10,139 nucleotides of DNA from CAZMOK01 sp964567785. GTDB lineage: Bacteria; Bacteroidota; Bacteroidia; Bacteroidales; JAGOPY01. This document shows, one piece after another, positions 1 through 6,796 of this stretch. The notes below the pieces were generated by a model. The model saw only the letters and a program-made list of their open reading frames with translations, ran no database searches and was not told the DNA's origin. A program made the position numbers and the translations under genes. Location of the stretch: NCBI GenBank assembly GCA_964567785.1, contig CAZMOK010000085.1, positions 1 to 10,139 of the forward strand, in the 5' to 3' direction. Positions within the stretch are counted from its first letter, which is position 1. Every line of letters begins with the position of its first letter.

Positions 1-516
1 CGGCAGCCGCAGGACTCTGAACTTCCGGAACACCCAAACATTTATCCTCCGGAGCGAAGCGCAGGAGGACCAGAACACCCGAACGGCGGAGAGGCAGAGA
101 GGCAGAGAGGCGGAGGATCTCTAAATAAGAAAAAGTTCATTCTTGTTGCTAACAAGATGGATCAGTTGATGGAGGCGCCGAAGCATTTGAAGGAGTTCCT
201 TGAGATGGAGTGTTTGTTTGTTTCCGCGAAGCGGAAGGAGAACATCAACCTGATCACCGATAGCCTTGTGGAGGCCGTGAAGGAGCTCGACATAAGCGAT
301 ACGACGCTGGTCTCGAACATACGCCATTACGAAGCGCTGGCAAAATCTAAAGAAGCCGTTGAATCGGTTATCAAGGGCCTTGAGGAAAACATCCCGTCCG
401 ACCTGCTGACCGTGGACATCCGCACAGCCTTGCACCACCTGGGCGAGATCACGGGGGAGATCACCACGGATGAGATCCTGGGGAATATTTTCAGTAAGTT
501 TTGTATCGGAAAGTAA
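1..516 (+). CDS. mnmE: tRNA uridine-5-carboxymethylaminomethyl(34) synthesis GTPase MnmE, 3' part
   Basis: C-terminal part of MnmE, the potassium-dependent GTPase that with MnmG installs the cmnm5 group on wobble U34 of certain tRNAs in the cytoplasm. The frame is open from base 1 and gives 171 residues. The G4 motif NKMD is at residues 51-54, a G5-like SAK at 75-77, then the helical C-terminal domain. The protein ends in FCIGK (167-171), with the family's conserved near-terminal cysteine. G1 to G3 and the tetrahydrofolate-binding domain lie outside the window. Residues from about 5 to 39 are low-complexity, rich in Pro, Gly, Glu and Arg, and correspond to tandem octamers and a palindrome that look like intergenic DNA. 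They fall in the variable stretch between G3 and G4, so the protein may tolerate them. Whether the frame stays intact upstream cannot be seen. A scaffold misjoin at the repeat is the main alternative to a real insertion. Confidence 0.9.
   Translation, partial: RQPQDSELPEHPNIYPPERSAGGPEHPNGGEAERQRGGGSLNKKKFILVANKMDQLMEAPKHLKEFLEMECLFVSAKRKENINLITDSLVEAVKELDISDTTLVSNIRHYEALAKSKEAVESVIKGLEENIPSDLLTVDIRTALHHLGEITGEITTDEILGNIFSKFCIGK
24..116 (+). repeat. Octamer tandem array inside the mnmE frame, split by a palindrome
   Basis: Two octamers, TCCGGAAC and ACCCAAAC, occupy 24-39. After a 29-base palindromic segment, six contiguous octamers fill 69-116: ACCAGAAC, ACCCGAAC, GGCGGAGA, GGCAGAGA, GGCAGAGA, GGCGGAGG. 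The near-identical 12-mers at 28-39 and 73-84 are 45 bases apart, a multiple of three, so the protein carries EHPN twice. Six octamers make 48 bases, which also keeps the frame. Confidence 0.75.
45..69. repeat. Short palindromic element within the mnmE array
   Basis: TCCTCC at 45-50 is exactly complementary to GGAGGA at 64-69, around a 13-base GC-rich loop. It interrupts the octamer array. Its form recalls small interspersed palindromic elements, but only this copy is present in the window, so dispersal is an inference. Confidence 0.5.
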
Positions 517-597
517 AAGACCCTGCTACCATAAATCCCACTGATACTTTAACTGATGCTAATCTAATTTCATGAATAAATAACAATAATAATTATT

Positions 598-630
598 TTT
601 CACGTGGTGTAATCCTTTTTCATATCTTTG
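598..630 (+). promoter_or_regulatory. Putative Bacteroidota promoter of the Fic gene
   Basis: TATCTTTG at 623-630 matches the Bacteroidota -7 box TAnnTTTG exactly. TTTC at 598-601 matches three of four bases of the -33 box TTTG, with a 21-base spacer. The start codon lies 23 bases past the -7 box. The rest of the 517-653 intergenic region is AT-rich, and no mnmE terminator is visible in it. Confidence 0.55.
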
Positions 631-639
631 GTAAAGATA
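623..639. promoter_or_regulatory. Inverted repeat over the Fic promoter -7 box
   Basis: TATCTTT at 623-629 and AAAGATA at 633-639 are perfect 7-base arms around GGT. The element covers the -7 box and the expected transcription start, a usual place for a repressor operator. It could also form a small hairpin at the mRNA 5' end. No cognate regulator is visible in the window. Confidence 0.4.
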
Positions 640-653
640 ATTCATAAGATGCC

Positions 654-2189
654 ATGAGTAATAATCAATACTCACATAAAGTAACTGTTTTTCATGAGAG
701 GGCTGCCCCGGAAAAAGGAATGCTTGCTGGTTATGCTGCACTTATTGCTGCCCATGACCTTGAAGTTCCCCTTCCTGATAGAGTTGCTCTGATCAGTGAA
801 AAGCATAAACGATACAGAACGGATGAATGGGAAGTATTTACACCCCGTCACAAACCCGAAGACACCCTGGCGGGACACTTGACTTTTGCATTGAAATACG
901 AAGGTGTTGACCTGGGAATATTCCATGCTCTGTTTAGCAAGGTTGCAGGTAATGATATAACAGCGATTATTGAACGGGAACCAACCAGCCAGTATGCAAG
1001 GCGCATCTGGTTCTTTTATGAGTGGCTAACAGCAGAAACCCTTACCATTCCCGATATAAAAACCGGGAACTATGTGGATGCCCTGGACGAGAAGCTGCAA
1101 TATCCAGGTCCCCGGGAAAATTCACCTCGTCACCGGGTCCGGAATAACCTTCCAGGTGTAAAGGATTTTTGTCCGCTTATCAGAAGAACAGAGAAGTTGG
1201 ACGCTTATATTGCTGCAAAGCTGAATGAAAAGCTGGATAATTCGTTAAGTCCTGTTCGTCGTGACCTGCTCATGCGGGCGGCAGCATTTGTACTCCTCAA
1301 GGACTCAAAGGCCTCCTACGCCATTGAGGGTGAAAGTCCGCCCCAAAACAGGATACAACGGTGGGGCAAAGCCATCGGTCAGGCAGGCCGAAACCCCTTA
1401 TCGAAGGAAGAACTGTTAAGGCTGCAACAAATCGTCATTGAAAATCCAAGATTCACAAAATACGGATGGAGAACTGAAGGTGGTTTTGTTGGAGAACATG
1501 ACAGAGATCACGGTACACCGATTCCTGATCACATATCAGCCCGGTGGCAGGACCTCCCTCAACTGATCCATGGCTTAATTGAAACGAAACAAAAACTTCA
1601 GGATTCCGGATTTGATGCAGTTTTGGCAGCTGCCGTGGTTGCATTTGGCTTTGTAGTTATCCACCCATTTGTCGACGGGAATGGAAGAATTCACCGTTAC
1701 CTGGTCCATCATGTGTTGTCACGTAAAGGATTCACGGGAAAAAGCCTGATTTTTCCGGTTTCCGCTGCTATACTTGAACGAATTGACGAATACCGTGAAG
1801 TACTTGAACATTACTCTATACCAAGATTGGACCTGATTGAATGGCAGCCAACAGCAGATAATAATGTGGAGGTGCTAAATGACACTATTGACTTGTACCG
1901 GTATTTTGATGCCACCGAAATGGCTGAATTTCTTTATAGTTGCGTGAAACAAACCATCGTTGAGATTATACCTCTCGAAGTTGACTACCTGCAAAAGTAC
2001 GATGAGTTTAAGCACAAAGTCGAACAGACATACGAAATGCCGGACAAGATGATCGCCTTATTAGTGAGATTCCTGGAACAGGGAGAGGGGAAATTATCCA
2101 AAAGAGCTAAAGAAAAAGAATTTGAGAAGTTAACAAGAGAAGAAGCGGAAGATATTGAAGGACTCTATCAAGAAATATTTCAACCTTAA
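654..2189 (+). CDS. Fic family protein (putative adenylyltransferase) with built-in inhibitory helix
   Basis: Fic-domain enzymes usually transfer AMP from ATP to a hydroxyl group of a target protein. The 511-residue product has the complete catalytic motif HPFVDGNGRIHR at 337-348: H337 is the expected general base, D341 the metal ligand, and the rest forms the phosphate-binding loop. The inhibitory motif SxxxE(G/N) is present as SYAIEG (221-226), placing it among Fic proteins whose inhibitory helix lies N-terminal to the Fic core in the same chain. E225 would block productive ATP binding. A flap-like segment lies near 273-292. The first 200 residues and the charged helical tail after about 400 have no function I can name. 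The ATG at 654 was chosen because it follows a good promoter at a sensible distance; there is no clear Shine-Dalgarno site. It has no separate antitoxin neighbour, as expected for a self-inhibited enzyme. The target is unknown. Confidence 0.9.
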   Translation: MSNNQYSHKVTVFHERAAPEKGMLAGYAALIAAHDLEVPLPDRVALISEKHKRYRTDEWEVFTPRHKPEDTLAGHLTFALKYEGVDLGIFHALFSKVAGNDITAIIEREPTSQYARRIWFFYEWLTAETLTIPDIKTGNYVDALDEKLQYPGPRENSPRHRVRNNLPGVKDFCPLIRRTEKLDAYIAAKLNEKLDNSLSPVRRDLLMRAAAFVLLKDSKASYAIEGESPPQNRIQRWGKAIGQAGRNPLSKEELLRLQQIVIENPRFTKYGWRTEGGFVGEHDRDHGTPIPDHISARWQDLPQLIHGLIETKQKLQDSGFDAVLAAAVVAFGFVVIHPFVDGNGRIHRYLVHHVLSRKGFTGKSLIFPVSAAILERIDEYREVLEHYSIPRLDLIEWQPTADNNVEVLNDTIDLYRYFDATEMAEFLYSCVKQTIVEIIPLEVDYLQKYDEFKHKVEQTYEMPDKMIALLVRFLEQGEGKLSKRAKEKEFEKLTREEAEDIEGLYQEIFQP

Positions 2190-2244
2190 TTAAATAATAG
2201 TTTTTGTTACCCATTTGCTGCTCAAGAAGCCTAAACATGACCCT

Positions 2245-2257
2245 ATAACACTGTTAT
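2245..2257. promoter_or_regulatory. Perfect 13-base inverted repeat upstream of the SGNH-like gene
   Basis: ATAACA and TGTTAT are perfect 6-base arms around a single C, 83 bases before the ATG at 2341 and 55 bases after the Fic stop. It has no T-run, so it does not look like a terminator. An operator is possible. No clear TAnnTTTG box was found in 2190-2340; the nearest is TACTTG at 2263-2268, one T short. Confidence 0.3.
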
Positions 2258-2340
2258 TATGATACTTGCATACATATATTTACATTCTGTCTCAAGCTAA
2301 GCAGGAAGGAAAGGTAAAAGATCAAAAATCAATAAAAAGG

Positions 2341-3627
2341 ATGAAAAAGGGTTTAAAGAAAACTTTATTTACGGTCGTTTATATAGTTGTGATCGTAATC
2401 CTGTTTGAGGTTTTACCGTTCCTGTTCTCACCGATATTCCTGAAGACCTCCTTCTCCAGAAAAAACCTGAAAGACGAATTGCGAAGAGAATGGGAAGCCT
2501 CCAATGCCGTTGAACCTCAAGACCCACAGGATCAGCCACGGACCAAAGCCTACAGGCTGATTCACCCTTACCTCGGCTTTGTCCATGAACCTGATAACAG
2601 CTACAATAGCTTCGGATTTCCGGGACCGGAACCTCTTTCCACTGATCGGAAGGATACAATTGCTGTTTGTCTCACAGGAGGCTCGGTTGCAAAATTGCTG
2701 TACCAGATCTCGGGTGATTATCTTGCCCGTAAACTGGAAGAGACCGGTGCTTTTGGTAACCGTAAGATAAAGCTGTTTTCAGTCGCACTGGGAGGGTTCA
2801 AGCAGCCTCAGCAACTACTGGCCCTGAATTACCTTTCTTCTCTGGGCGTTCACTTTGATATCGTGATAAACCTCGACGGGTTCAATGAGATCGTCCTGCC
2901 TTACAGTGACAACCTCCAGTTGAACATCCATCCTTCCTATCCCCGGCACTGGGACCTGTTATCAAGGAACAGCCTGAACGTGGAAGAACAGCTCCTGCTG
3001 GCAAGCCAGGCTGAAGCAAGACAGCAAAAAGAGCGTGTGACAAAATTCTTCGTGGCATCGGGACTCCGGCACAGTAACCTGGGGTTATTCTTCTGGAAAG
3101 TCATTGATACTAAAAAAGAGAGCGAAATCATTGAAGCTGACAGGAAACTGAAAAAGGCCCTTGAACTTCAAACCGCTCAATATCAAACAACCGGCCCTCC
3201 GCAACATTTCAGCGACACAACAGAATACTTCGACCAACTGGCCGAATACTGGAAGAATGCTTCGCTGCTGATGGGTATGCTCGCAGGGTCTGCTGACTTT
3301 GAGTATTTTCATTTCCTGCAGCCCAACCAGTATGTCCCCGGTTCAAAAACGCTCACAAAAGAAGAAATGGAAATTGCTTACGTGGAAGGGCCTTTTCTAT
3401 ATAAATCGGCTGTTCAAAAAGGGTATTCCTTTCTTATCAATAAGGGCAAAGAGTTAACCAAGGGGAACATCAACTATGCCGACCTGACCATGATGTTCAG
3501 AAACACTCCGGAAACCGTTTACAATGATGAATGCTGTCATTTCAATGAGCATGGCTACGAGATGATCTCCGACACTGTTGCAGCGTATATTTCAGGATAT
3601 TTTCAAAACGGGGAGGGGAGATATTGA
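2341..3627 (+). CDS. Membrane-anchored SGNH/GDSL-hydrolase-like protein
   Basis: Probable extracytoplasmic esterase-type protein of 428 residues. A short basic N-terminus is followed by one hydrophobic segment (about 9-30), read as a signal anchor; the rest should face the periplasm. The SGNH blocks are recognisable: TGGS at 112-115 with candidate nucleophile S115, a block-II glycine in ALGG (149-152), the block-III Asn in GFNE (180-183), and near the C-terminus DECCHFN with H400. In the usual DxxH block the acid sits three residues before the histidine. Here that residue is E397, with D396 one further out. SGNH enzymes of this layout often act on ester groups of surface glycans or lipids, but no substrate is shown. 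The frame extends to a TTG at 2266. I chose the ATG at 2341 because it gives a normal Met-Lys-Lys signal anchor, whereas the longer start puts 25 polar residues before it. Confidence 0.7.
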   Translation: MKKGLKKTLFTVVYIVVIVILFEVLPFLFSPIFLKTSFSRKNLKDELRREWEASNAVEPQDPQDQPRTKAYRLIHPYLGFVHEPDNSYNSFGFPGPEPLSTDRKDTIAVCLTGGSVAKLLYQISGDYLARKLEETGAFGNRKIKLFSVALGGFKQPQQLLALNYLSSLGVHFDIVINLDGFNEIVLPYSDNLQLNIHPSYPRHWDLLSRNSLNVEEQLLLASQAEARQQKERVTKFFVASGLRHSNLGLFFWKVIDTKKESEIIEADRKLKKALELQTAQYQTTGPPQHFSDTTEYFDQLAEYWKNASLLMGMLAGSADFEYFHFLQPNQYVPGSKTLTKEEMEIAYVEGPFLYKSAVQKGYSFLINKGKELTKGNINYADLTMMFRNTPETVYNDECCHFNEHGYEMISDTVAAYISGYFQNGEGRY

Positions 3628-3659
3628 TATTAAACCCTTCCGGAGTATCTGTAAACCAT

Positions 3660-3807
3660 ACACCTCACACCTCACACCTCACACCTCANNNNNNNNNNNN
3701 NNNNNNNNNNNNNNNNNNNNNNNNNNNNNNNNNNNNNNNNNNNNNNNNNNNNNNNNNNNNNNNNNNNNNNNNNNNNNNNNNNNNNNNNACCTCACACCTC
3801 ATCCCTC
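3660..3807. repeat. Heptamer array ACACCTC, interrupted by gap 1
   Basis: Four perfect ACACCTC units at 3660-3687 run into the N gap. To its right are a partial unit, one perfect unit (3794-3800) and a variant ATCCCTC (3801-3807). The same unit on both sides suggests the gap is simply more of this array that could not be assembled. It lies between the convergent 3' ends of the SGNH-like and T9SS genes. Confidence 0.9.
3689..3788. other. Scaffold gap 1 (100 N)
   Basis: Exactly 100 undetermined bases, the same size as the other two gaps, so the length is a placeholder. Both edges lie within the ACACCTC array. Confidence 0.97.
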
Positions 3808-3809
3808 TT

Positions 3810-3851
3810 AACTAAAAACTAAACACTGAACACTGAAAACTGAACACTAAT
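3810..3851. repeat. Heptamer array MACTRAA overlapping the T9SS gene stop codon
   Basis: Six consecutive heptamers: AACTAAA, AACTAAA, CACTGAA, CACTGAA, AACTGAA, CACTAAT. It starts two bases after the ACACCTC array ends. The last unit contains CTA at 3847-3849, which is the TAG stop of the minus-strand T9SS gene. Confidence 0.85.
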
Positions 3852-6360
3852 AAATCAACATTTTCCCCGTCCTCACCCTCTTCTCATCAATGATCCTCAC
3901 AACATAGATCCCCGGATTGAGATGGCTGGTCCGGACATTGAAACCGGTTCCCTTGTTTTGATACACCCTGCTGAAAACTTTCACGCCTCTAAGGTCGTAG
4001 ATCTCAAGCAGGCAATCACCGGAACCCGGGACCCTTGCAATAAAGTTTCCGTCATTCGGATTCGGGAATATGTGTACCGCTATTATATCCTGATGTGCTT
4101 GTTCGGGCACTGAAACAAAATCATTATTGATCTCCCTTACATAAATCTTATTTTCCCCGATCGTGTCGTCAGGAAACAAACCGTATGACCCTGTTTTGCC
4201 CGCAAGGCACAAGCTGGTACCCGTACCGAGGAGAGATCCTGAGGGCTGGTAAAAAACATTCGGTACCTGGCCGAAAGCACCCAGCCCTCCATCATATCCC
4301 GCTTTGATCAAATAATAGTCTTTTGGATTTGCAGCGATGAGCGAATCTTCGCCAAACCTGACCTTGCCGTAAAAGGTGCCAAGTCCCCATATCGTATCGT
4401 TTGAGTCTACGATCAGGTCAAGAAATGATAAGGATGCTTCGTGCACATTCTCTTCTGAATGCTCAAACCACTCAACCTGGCCATCATCCGAGATCTTCGA
4501 GATAAACATCTGTTCGGTTGAATCGATCTCAATCTCTTCACCGCCGAAATTCAGCAAGTATGAAGAGGATGTGCCTCCAATGATGGCTCCTTCAGTACCC
4601 AATTCAATATCGGTCAGGTTGTCCTCACCTGTACCTCCGCCATGCAGCAACCATTCAGGATCACCTTCCGTATCCAGTTTAAATACGACGAAATCCGCAT
4701 CCCCGGGGGAATAGATCGTTTGCCCCCCTATGGTAAGTGAATCGTCGAATATCCCTGCCATGTATATTTCCCCGTTCTCATTAAAACAGAGAGGGAATTT
4801 CCGTTCATCCATCCAGGATGAGTTATCAGAAAACCCAAGGACCTCCTGCATGGATACCAGCTCACCTGTTGCACGGCTGTATCGGAGCAACCCGAGGGTA
4901 TGGTCGTGATCACCTTTTAACCCGGGCTGGTTCTCGATCATTGCGCTCAGGTATACATCGCCGTCATTACCGACGGCAAGGGATCCTGGCATAACCCTTT
5001 CAGGGATTCCTGACACATTGCTCCAGAGCAATTCGCCGCCAGGGGAATAGGCTATGATGTATGCATTGTCGTTGGCACTGGAATAGCTGGAATCACCCAC
5101 CAACAGGTTTCCGTTATACCAACCCATGCAAAGAAGCATATTTTCATCAAACAGCATCTCCTTTGCAGAAAGCCAGCCGGATGTATAACCAGAAGTCCAT
5201 AACCTTTGCCCATCGCCTGATATTCCTGAAGTGTAACCGGTATTTCCTGTCAGTCCCGTTAATACTGTGTCCATGAACACAACAGAATTAGACATTGTGG
5301 TGCTGCTGTAGAACAGGTCACTACTTTCATGGTCCATGGCAAAAAGGTCCTTGAAAATCCCGCTGTACCGGTCATGTTCAAATACAGGCTCCGATTCGAT
5401 AAGTCCAGGGCTTATCTGTTCGAAGGGCGCATTGCTGACATCCAGTTCGTAAAGTATCCCGTTCACACTGATCACATAGGCCAGTGTATCATTGACCTTC
5501 CGGCAGTCCCGGATATCATCCTTAAAATCGATCATTTGCCAGGAACTACCCTGGTCTGTGCTTTGAAGGAGCATACCGTAATCATCATGATCCGACGCTA
5601 CCGCAAACAGCAGGCCGGGACCGAAAGACATCAATTTATGAACGGTATAATTCTGTACCAGAAAATCCAGGTCCAGGTCCCAGGATTCACCCCCATCCAA
5701 TGTGCGCCCCAGGAGCCAATTACCGCATACGAGTCCGAAATCCTCATTCACAAAATGAATATCCTCAAAACTGGCAGGGCCATACTGGTCCAGACCGGCC
5801 TTGACCTCCCAGGTCATTCCCCCGTCGTAGCTCTTGTATATGTAGTCAAAGTCAACAGCCAGGGCTTCACTCTCGTTGAAAAAGTGATAGTCGAGCATTG
5901 AATAGCTTGTAAACTCCCATGTAGCTGCCCCGTTCTCAGTATATGCATAATCAACGAACCCATTGAGCGAATCGAGGAAGTGAACCGCATTGATATCAAC
6001 AGGCTGGTTGATGAATCCAAGAAATTCCCAGTCGTTCGGCGGTGTGGAAAGCCTCCAGAAGCCACCATCCTGGCCCCCCGCATACCCGAGATCTTCAGAA
6101 AGCATCTGCATATGCCGGGGAAGCGCTGCGGCCGGGTTAAAATCCCATGTTTCACCGCCGTCATCAGTATAAATGAAATAGTCAGTATAGGAAGTAAAGC
6201 ATGTTCCGCTGATATATCCTTTTTGGGCCGAAAGGAATTCCATACTGTAGAACCATACGGAATCATTTTGGCAGACAGGCTTGAGCGGCTGTCCGGAAAG
6301 TGAGAAGGAAAATAAAAAAATAAAGAGGATGACAGCAAGAGAAGCAGTTGAATGTTTCAT
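3847..6360 (-). CDS. Secreted Asp-box/beta-propeller protein with T9SS C-terminal sorting domain
   Basis: An 837-residue protein exported by Sec and then across the outer membrane by the type IX secretion system. It has a type I signal peptide (about 1-23: basic start, hydrophobic core, small residues before QPL). Five Asp-box (BNR-like) motifs follow, around DDGGETW (66-72), ENGAATW (142-148), DGGMTW (179-184), DGGESW (222-227) and DQGSSW (269-274), as in sialidase or YCF48-type propellers. The middle has SBBP-like propeller strands with phrases such as DGDVYLSA and DFVVFKLD. The C-terminus from about 762 is a type A sorting domain: FPNPNDG, then LEIYDLRG, then NPGIYVV, ending KMLIY. No catalytic residues are recognised, so an adhesion, binding or scaffold role is more likely than an enzyme. 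The ATG at 6360 is chosen because it begins the signal peptide; the open frame upstream only runs through repeats and N. Confidence 0.9.
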   Translation of the reverse strand: MKHSTASLAVILFIFLFSFSLSGQPLKPVCQNDSVWFYSMEFLSAQKGYISGTCFTSYTDYFIYTDDGGETWDFNPAAALPRHMQMLSEDLGYAGGQDGGFWRLSTPPNDWEFLGFINQPVDINAVHFLDSLNGFVDYAYTENGAATWEFTSYSMLDYHFFNESEALAVDFDYIYKSYDGGMTWEVKAGLDQYGPASFEDIHFVNEDFGLVCGNWLLGRTLDGGESWDLDLDFLVQNYTVHKLMSFGPGLLFAVASDHDDYGMLLQSTDQGSSWQMIDFKDDIRDCRKVNDTLAYVISVNGILYELDVSNAPFEQISPGLIESEPVFEHDRYSGIFKDLFAMDHESSDLFYSSTTMSNSVVFMDTVLTGLTGNTGYTSGISGDGQRLWTSGYTSGWLSAKEMLFDENMLLCMGWYNGNLLVGDSSYSSANDNAYIIAYSPGGELLWSNVSGIPERVMPGSLAVGNDGDVYLSAMIENQPGLKGDHDHTLGLLRYSRATGELVSMQEVLGFSDNSSWMDERKFPLCFNENGEIYMAGIFDDSLTIGGQTIYSPGDADFVVFKLDTEGDPEWLLHGGGTGEDNLTDIELGTEGAIIGGTSSSYLLNFGGEEIEIDSTEQMFISKISDDGQVEWFEHSEENVHEASLSFLDLIVDSNDTIWGLGTFYGKVRFGEDSLIAANPKDYYLIKAGYDGGLGAFGQVPNVFYQPSGSLLGTGTSLCLAGKTGSYGLFPDDTIGENKIYVREINNDFVSVPEQAHQDIIAVHIFPNPNDGNFIARVPGSGDCLLEIYDLRGVKVFSRVYQNKGTGFNVRTSHLNPGIYVVRIIDEKRVRTGKMLIY

Positions 6361-6394
6361 GGTGCAGGTTTTTTGATGTGGGGTCAATATTGGA

Positions 6395-6427
6395 TAAATA
6401 TAGGAGAAATCTCCGAATATCGACAAT
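6395..6427 (-). promoter_or_regulatory. Possible promoter of the T9SS gene
   Basis: On the minus strand TATATTTA (6402-6395) matches five of the six fixed bases of TAnnTTTG. ATTG (6427-6424) matches three of four bases of the -33 box, with a 21-base spacer. The -7 box is 34 bases before the ATG at 6360. The -33 match sits within the TGTCGAT heptamers. Confidence 0.35.
6403..6414. promoter_or_regulatory. Palindrome in the promoter spacer of the T9SS gene
   Basis: GGAGA and TCTCC are perfect 5-base arms around AA, directly next to the proposed -7 box and inside the -33/-7 spacer. Spacer palindromes are typical targets of MerR-type activators, but no such regulator is visible here. Confidence 0.3.
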
Positions 6428-6432
6428 CGACA
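6419..6432. repeat. Heptamer array ATCGACA at the left edge of gap 2
   Basis: Two perfect ATCGACA units run directly into the N gap, with a degenerate unit before them. The right edge of the gap carries a different, 8-base unit, so the gap hides at least one array junction. Confidence 0.75.
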
Positions 6433-6532
6433 NNNNNNNNNNNNNNNNNNNNNNNNNNNNNNNNNNNNNNNNNNNNNNNNNNNNNNNNNNNNNNNNNNNN
6501 NNNNNNNNNNNNNNNNNNNNNNNNNNNNNNNN
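6433..6532. other. Scaffold gap 2 (100 N)
   Basis: Exactly 100 undetermined bases, a placeholder length, bounded by a heptamer array on the left and an octamer array on the right. Confidence 0.97.
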
Positions 6533-6588
6533 CGGGAGCATGGGAGCGCGGGAGCACGGTAGCATGGGAGCACGGGAGCACAGGGGCT
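6533..6588. repeat. Octamer array YGGGAGCR
   Basis: Six octamers, CGGGAGCA, TGGGAGCG, CGGGAGCA, CGGTAGCA, TGGGAGCA, CGGGAGCA, then a degenerate seventh, CAGGGGCT. It begins at the edge of gap 2. It is the only intergenic array in the window with an 8-base rather than a 7-base unit. Confidence 0.85.
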
Positions 6589-6606
6589 CAGAAGCGGAGG
6601 AAGTCA

Positions 6607-6634
6607 ATTCTAAATTCTGAATTCTAAATTTTGA
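6607..6634. repeat. Heptamer array ATTCTRA
   Basis: Four consecutive units: ATTCTAA, ATTCTGA, ATTCTAA, ATTTTGA. It follows the octamer array after 18 bases containing GAAGCGGA, a word that recurs at 6771-6778 before another array. Confidence 0.85.
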
Positions 6635-6707
6635 ATTAATCCGCTGTATCCGTGTTCCATCAAGAAATCCGACTGGATAATTTCGTTTCTCGCAAAGGCC
6701 GGAAAGT

Positions 6708-6749
6708 AATGAACAATGAACAATGAATAATTAATAGTTAATAATTAAA
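6708..6749. repeat. Heptamer array AATGAAC decaying to AATTAAT
   Basis: Six consecutive heptamers: AATGAAC twice, AATGAAT, AATTAAT, AGTTAAT, AATTAAA. The units become more AT-rich from left to right. It is preceded by GGAAAGT. No gene is seen between 6589 and 6881, and the bases between the arrays are unremarkable. Confidence 0.85.
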
Positions 6750-6782
6750 AAGTTGAAGGTCAGCAGGTAAGAAGCGGAAAGC

Positions 6783-6796
6783 AATGAACAATGAAC
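6783..6796. repeat. Second copy of the AATGAAC heptamer array
   Basis: Two perfect AATGAAC units preceded by GGAAAGC, almost the same left flank as the copy 75 bases upstream. Flank and units together form an imperfect direct repeat of about 25 bases, suggesting local duplication or movement of flank and array together. Confidence 0.7.

Noticed and set aside
654..2189. Fic/Doc toxin-antitoxin pair
   Set aside because: No small antitoxin gene is adjacent, and the inhibitory SxxxEG helix lies within the same chain.
2266..2340. Upstream TTG start of the SGNH-like gene
   Set aside because: It would place a 25-residue polar stretch before the signal anchor; the ATG at 2341 fits better.
3660..3807. 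Possible CRISPR array from regular repeats
   Set aside because: Units are only 7 bases and directly adjacent, with no spacers. The same holds for the other arrays.
5329..5901. 190-residue open frame on the plus strand
   Set aside because: It lies wholly antisense to the T9SS gene, with no motif or start signal; a shadow of the real frame.
5814..6338. 174-residue minus-strand frame inside the T9SS gene
   Set aside because: It overlaps the same strand in another frame, while the main frame there carries intact Asp-box motifs, so it is not a frameshifted piece.
6361..6573. N-terminal extension of the T9SS protein through gap 2
   Set aside because: The extension runs through repeats and N, and would put 71 residues before a clear signal peptide.
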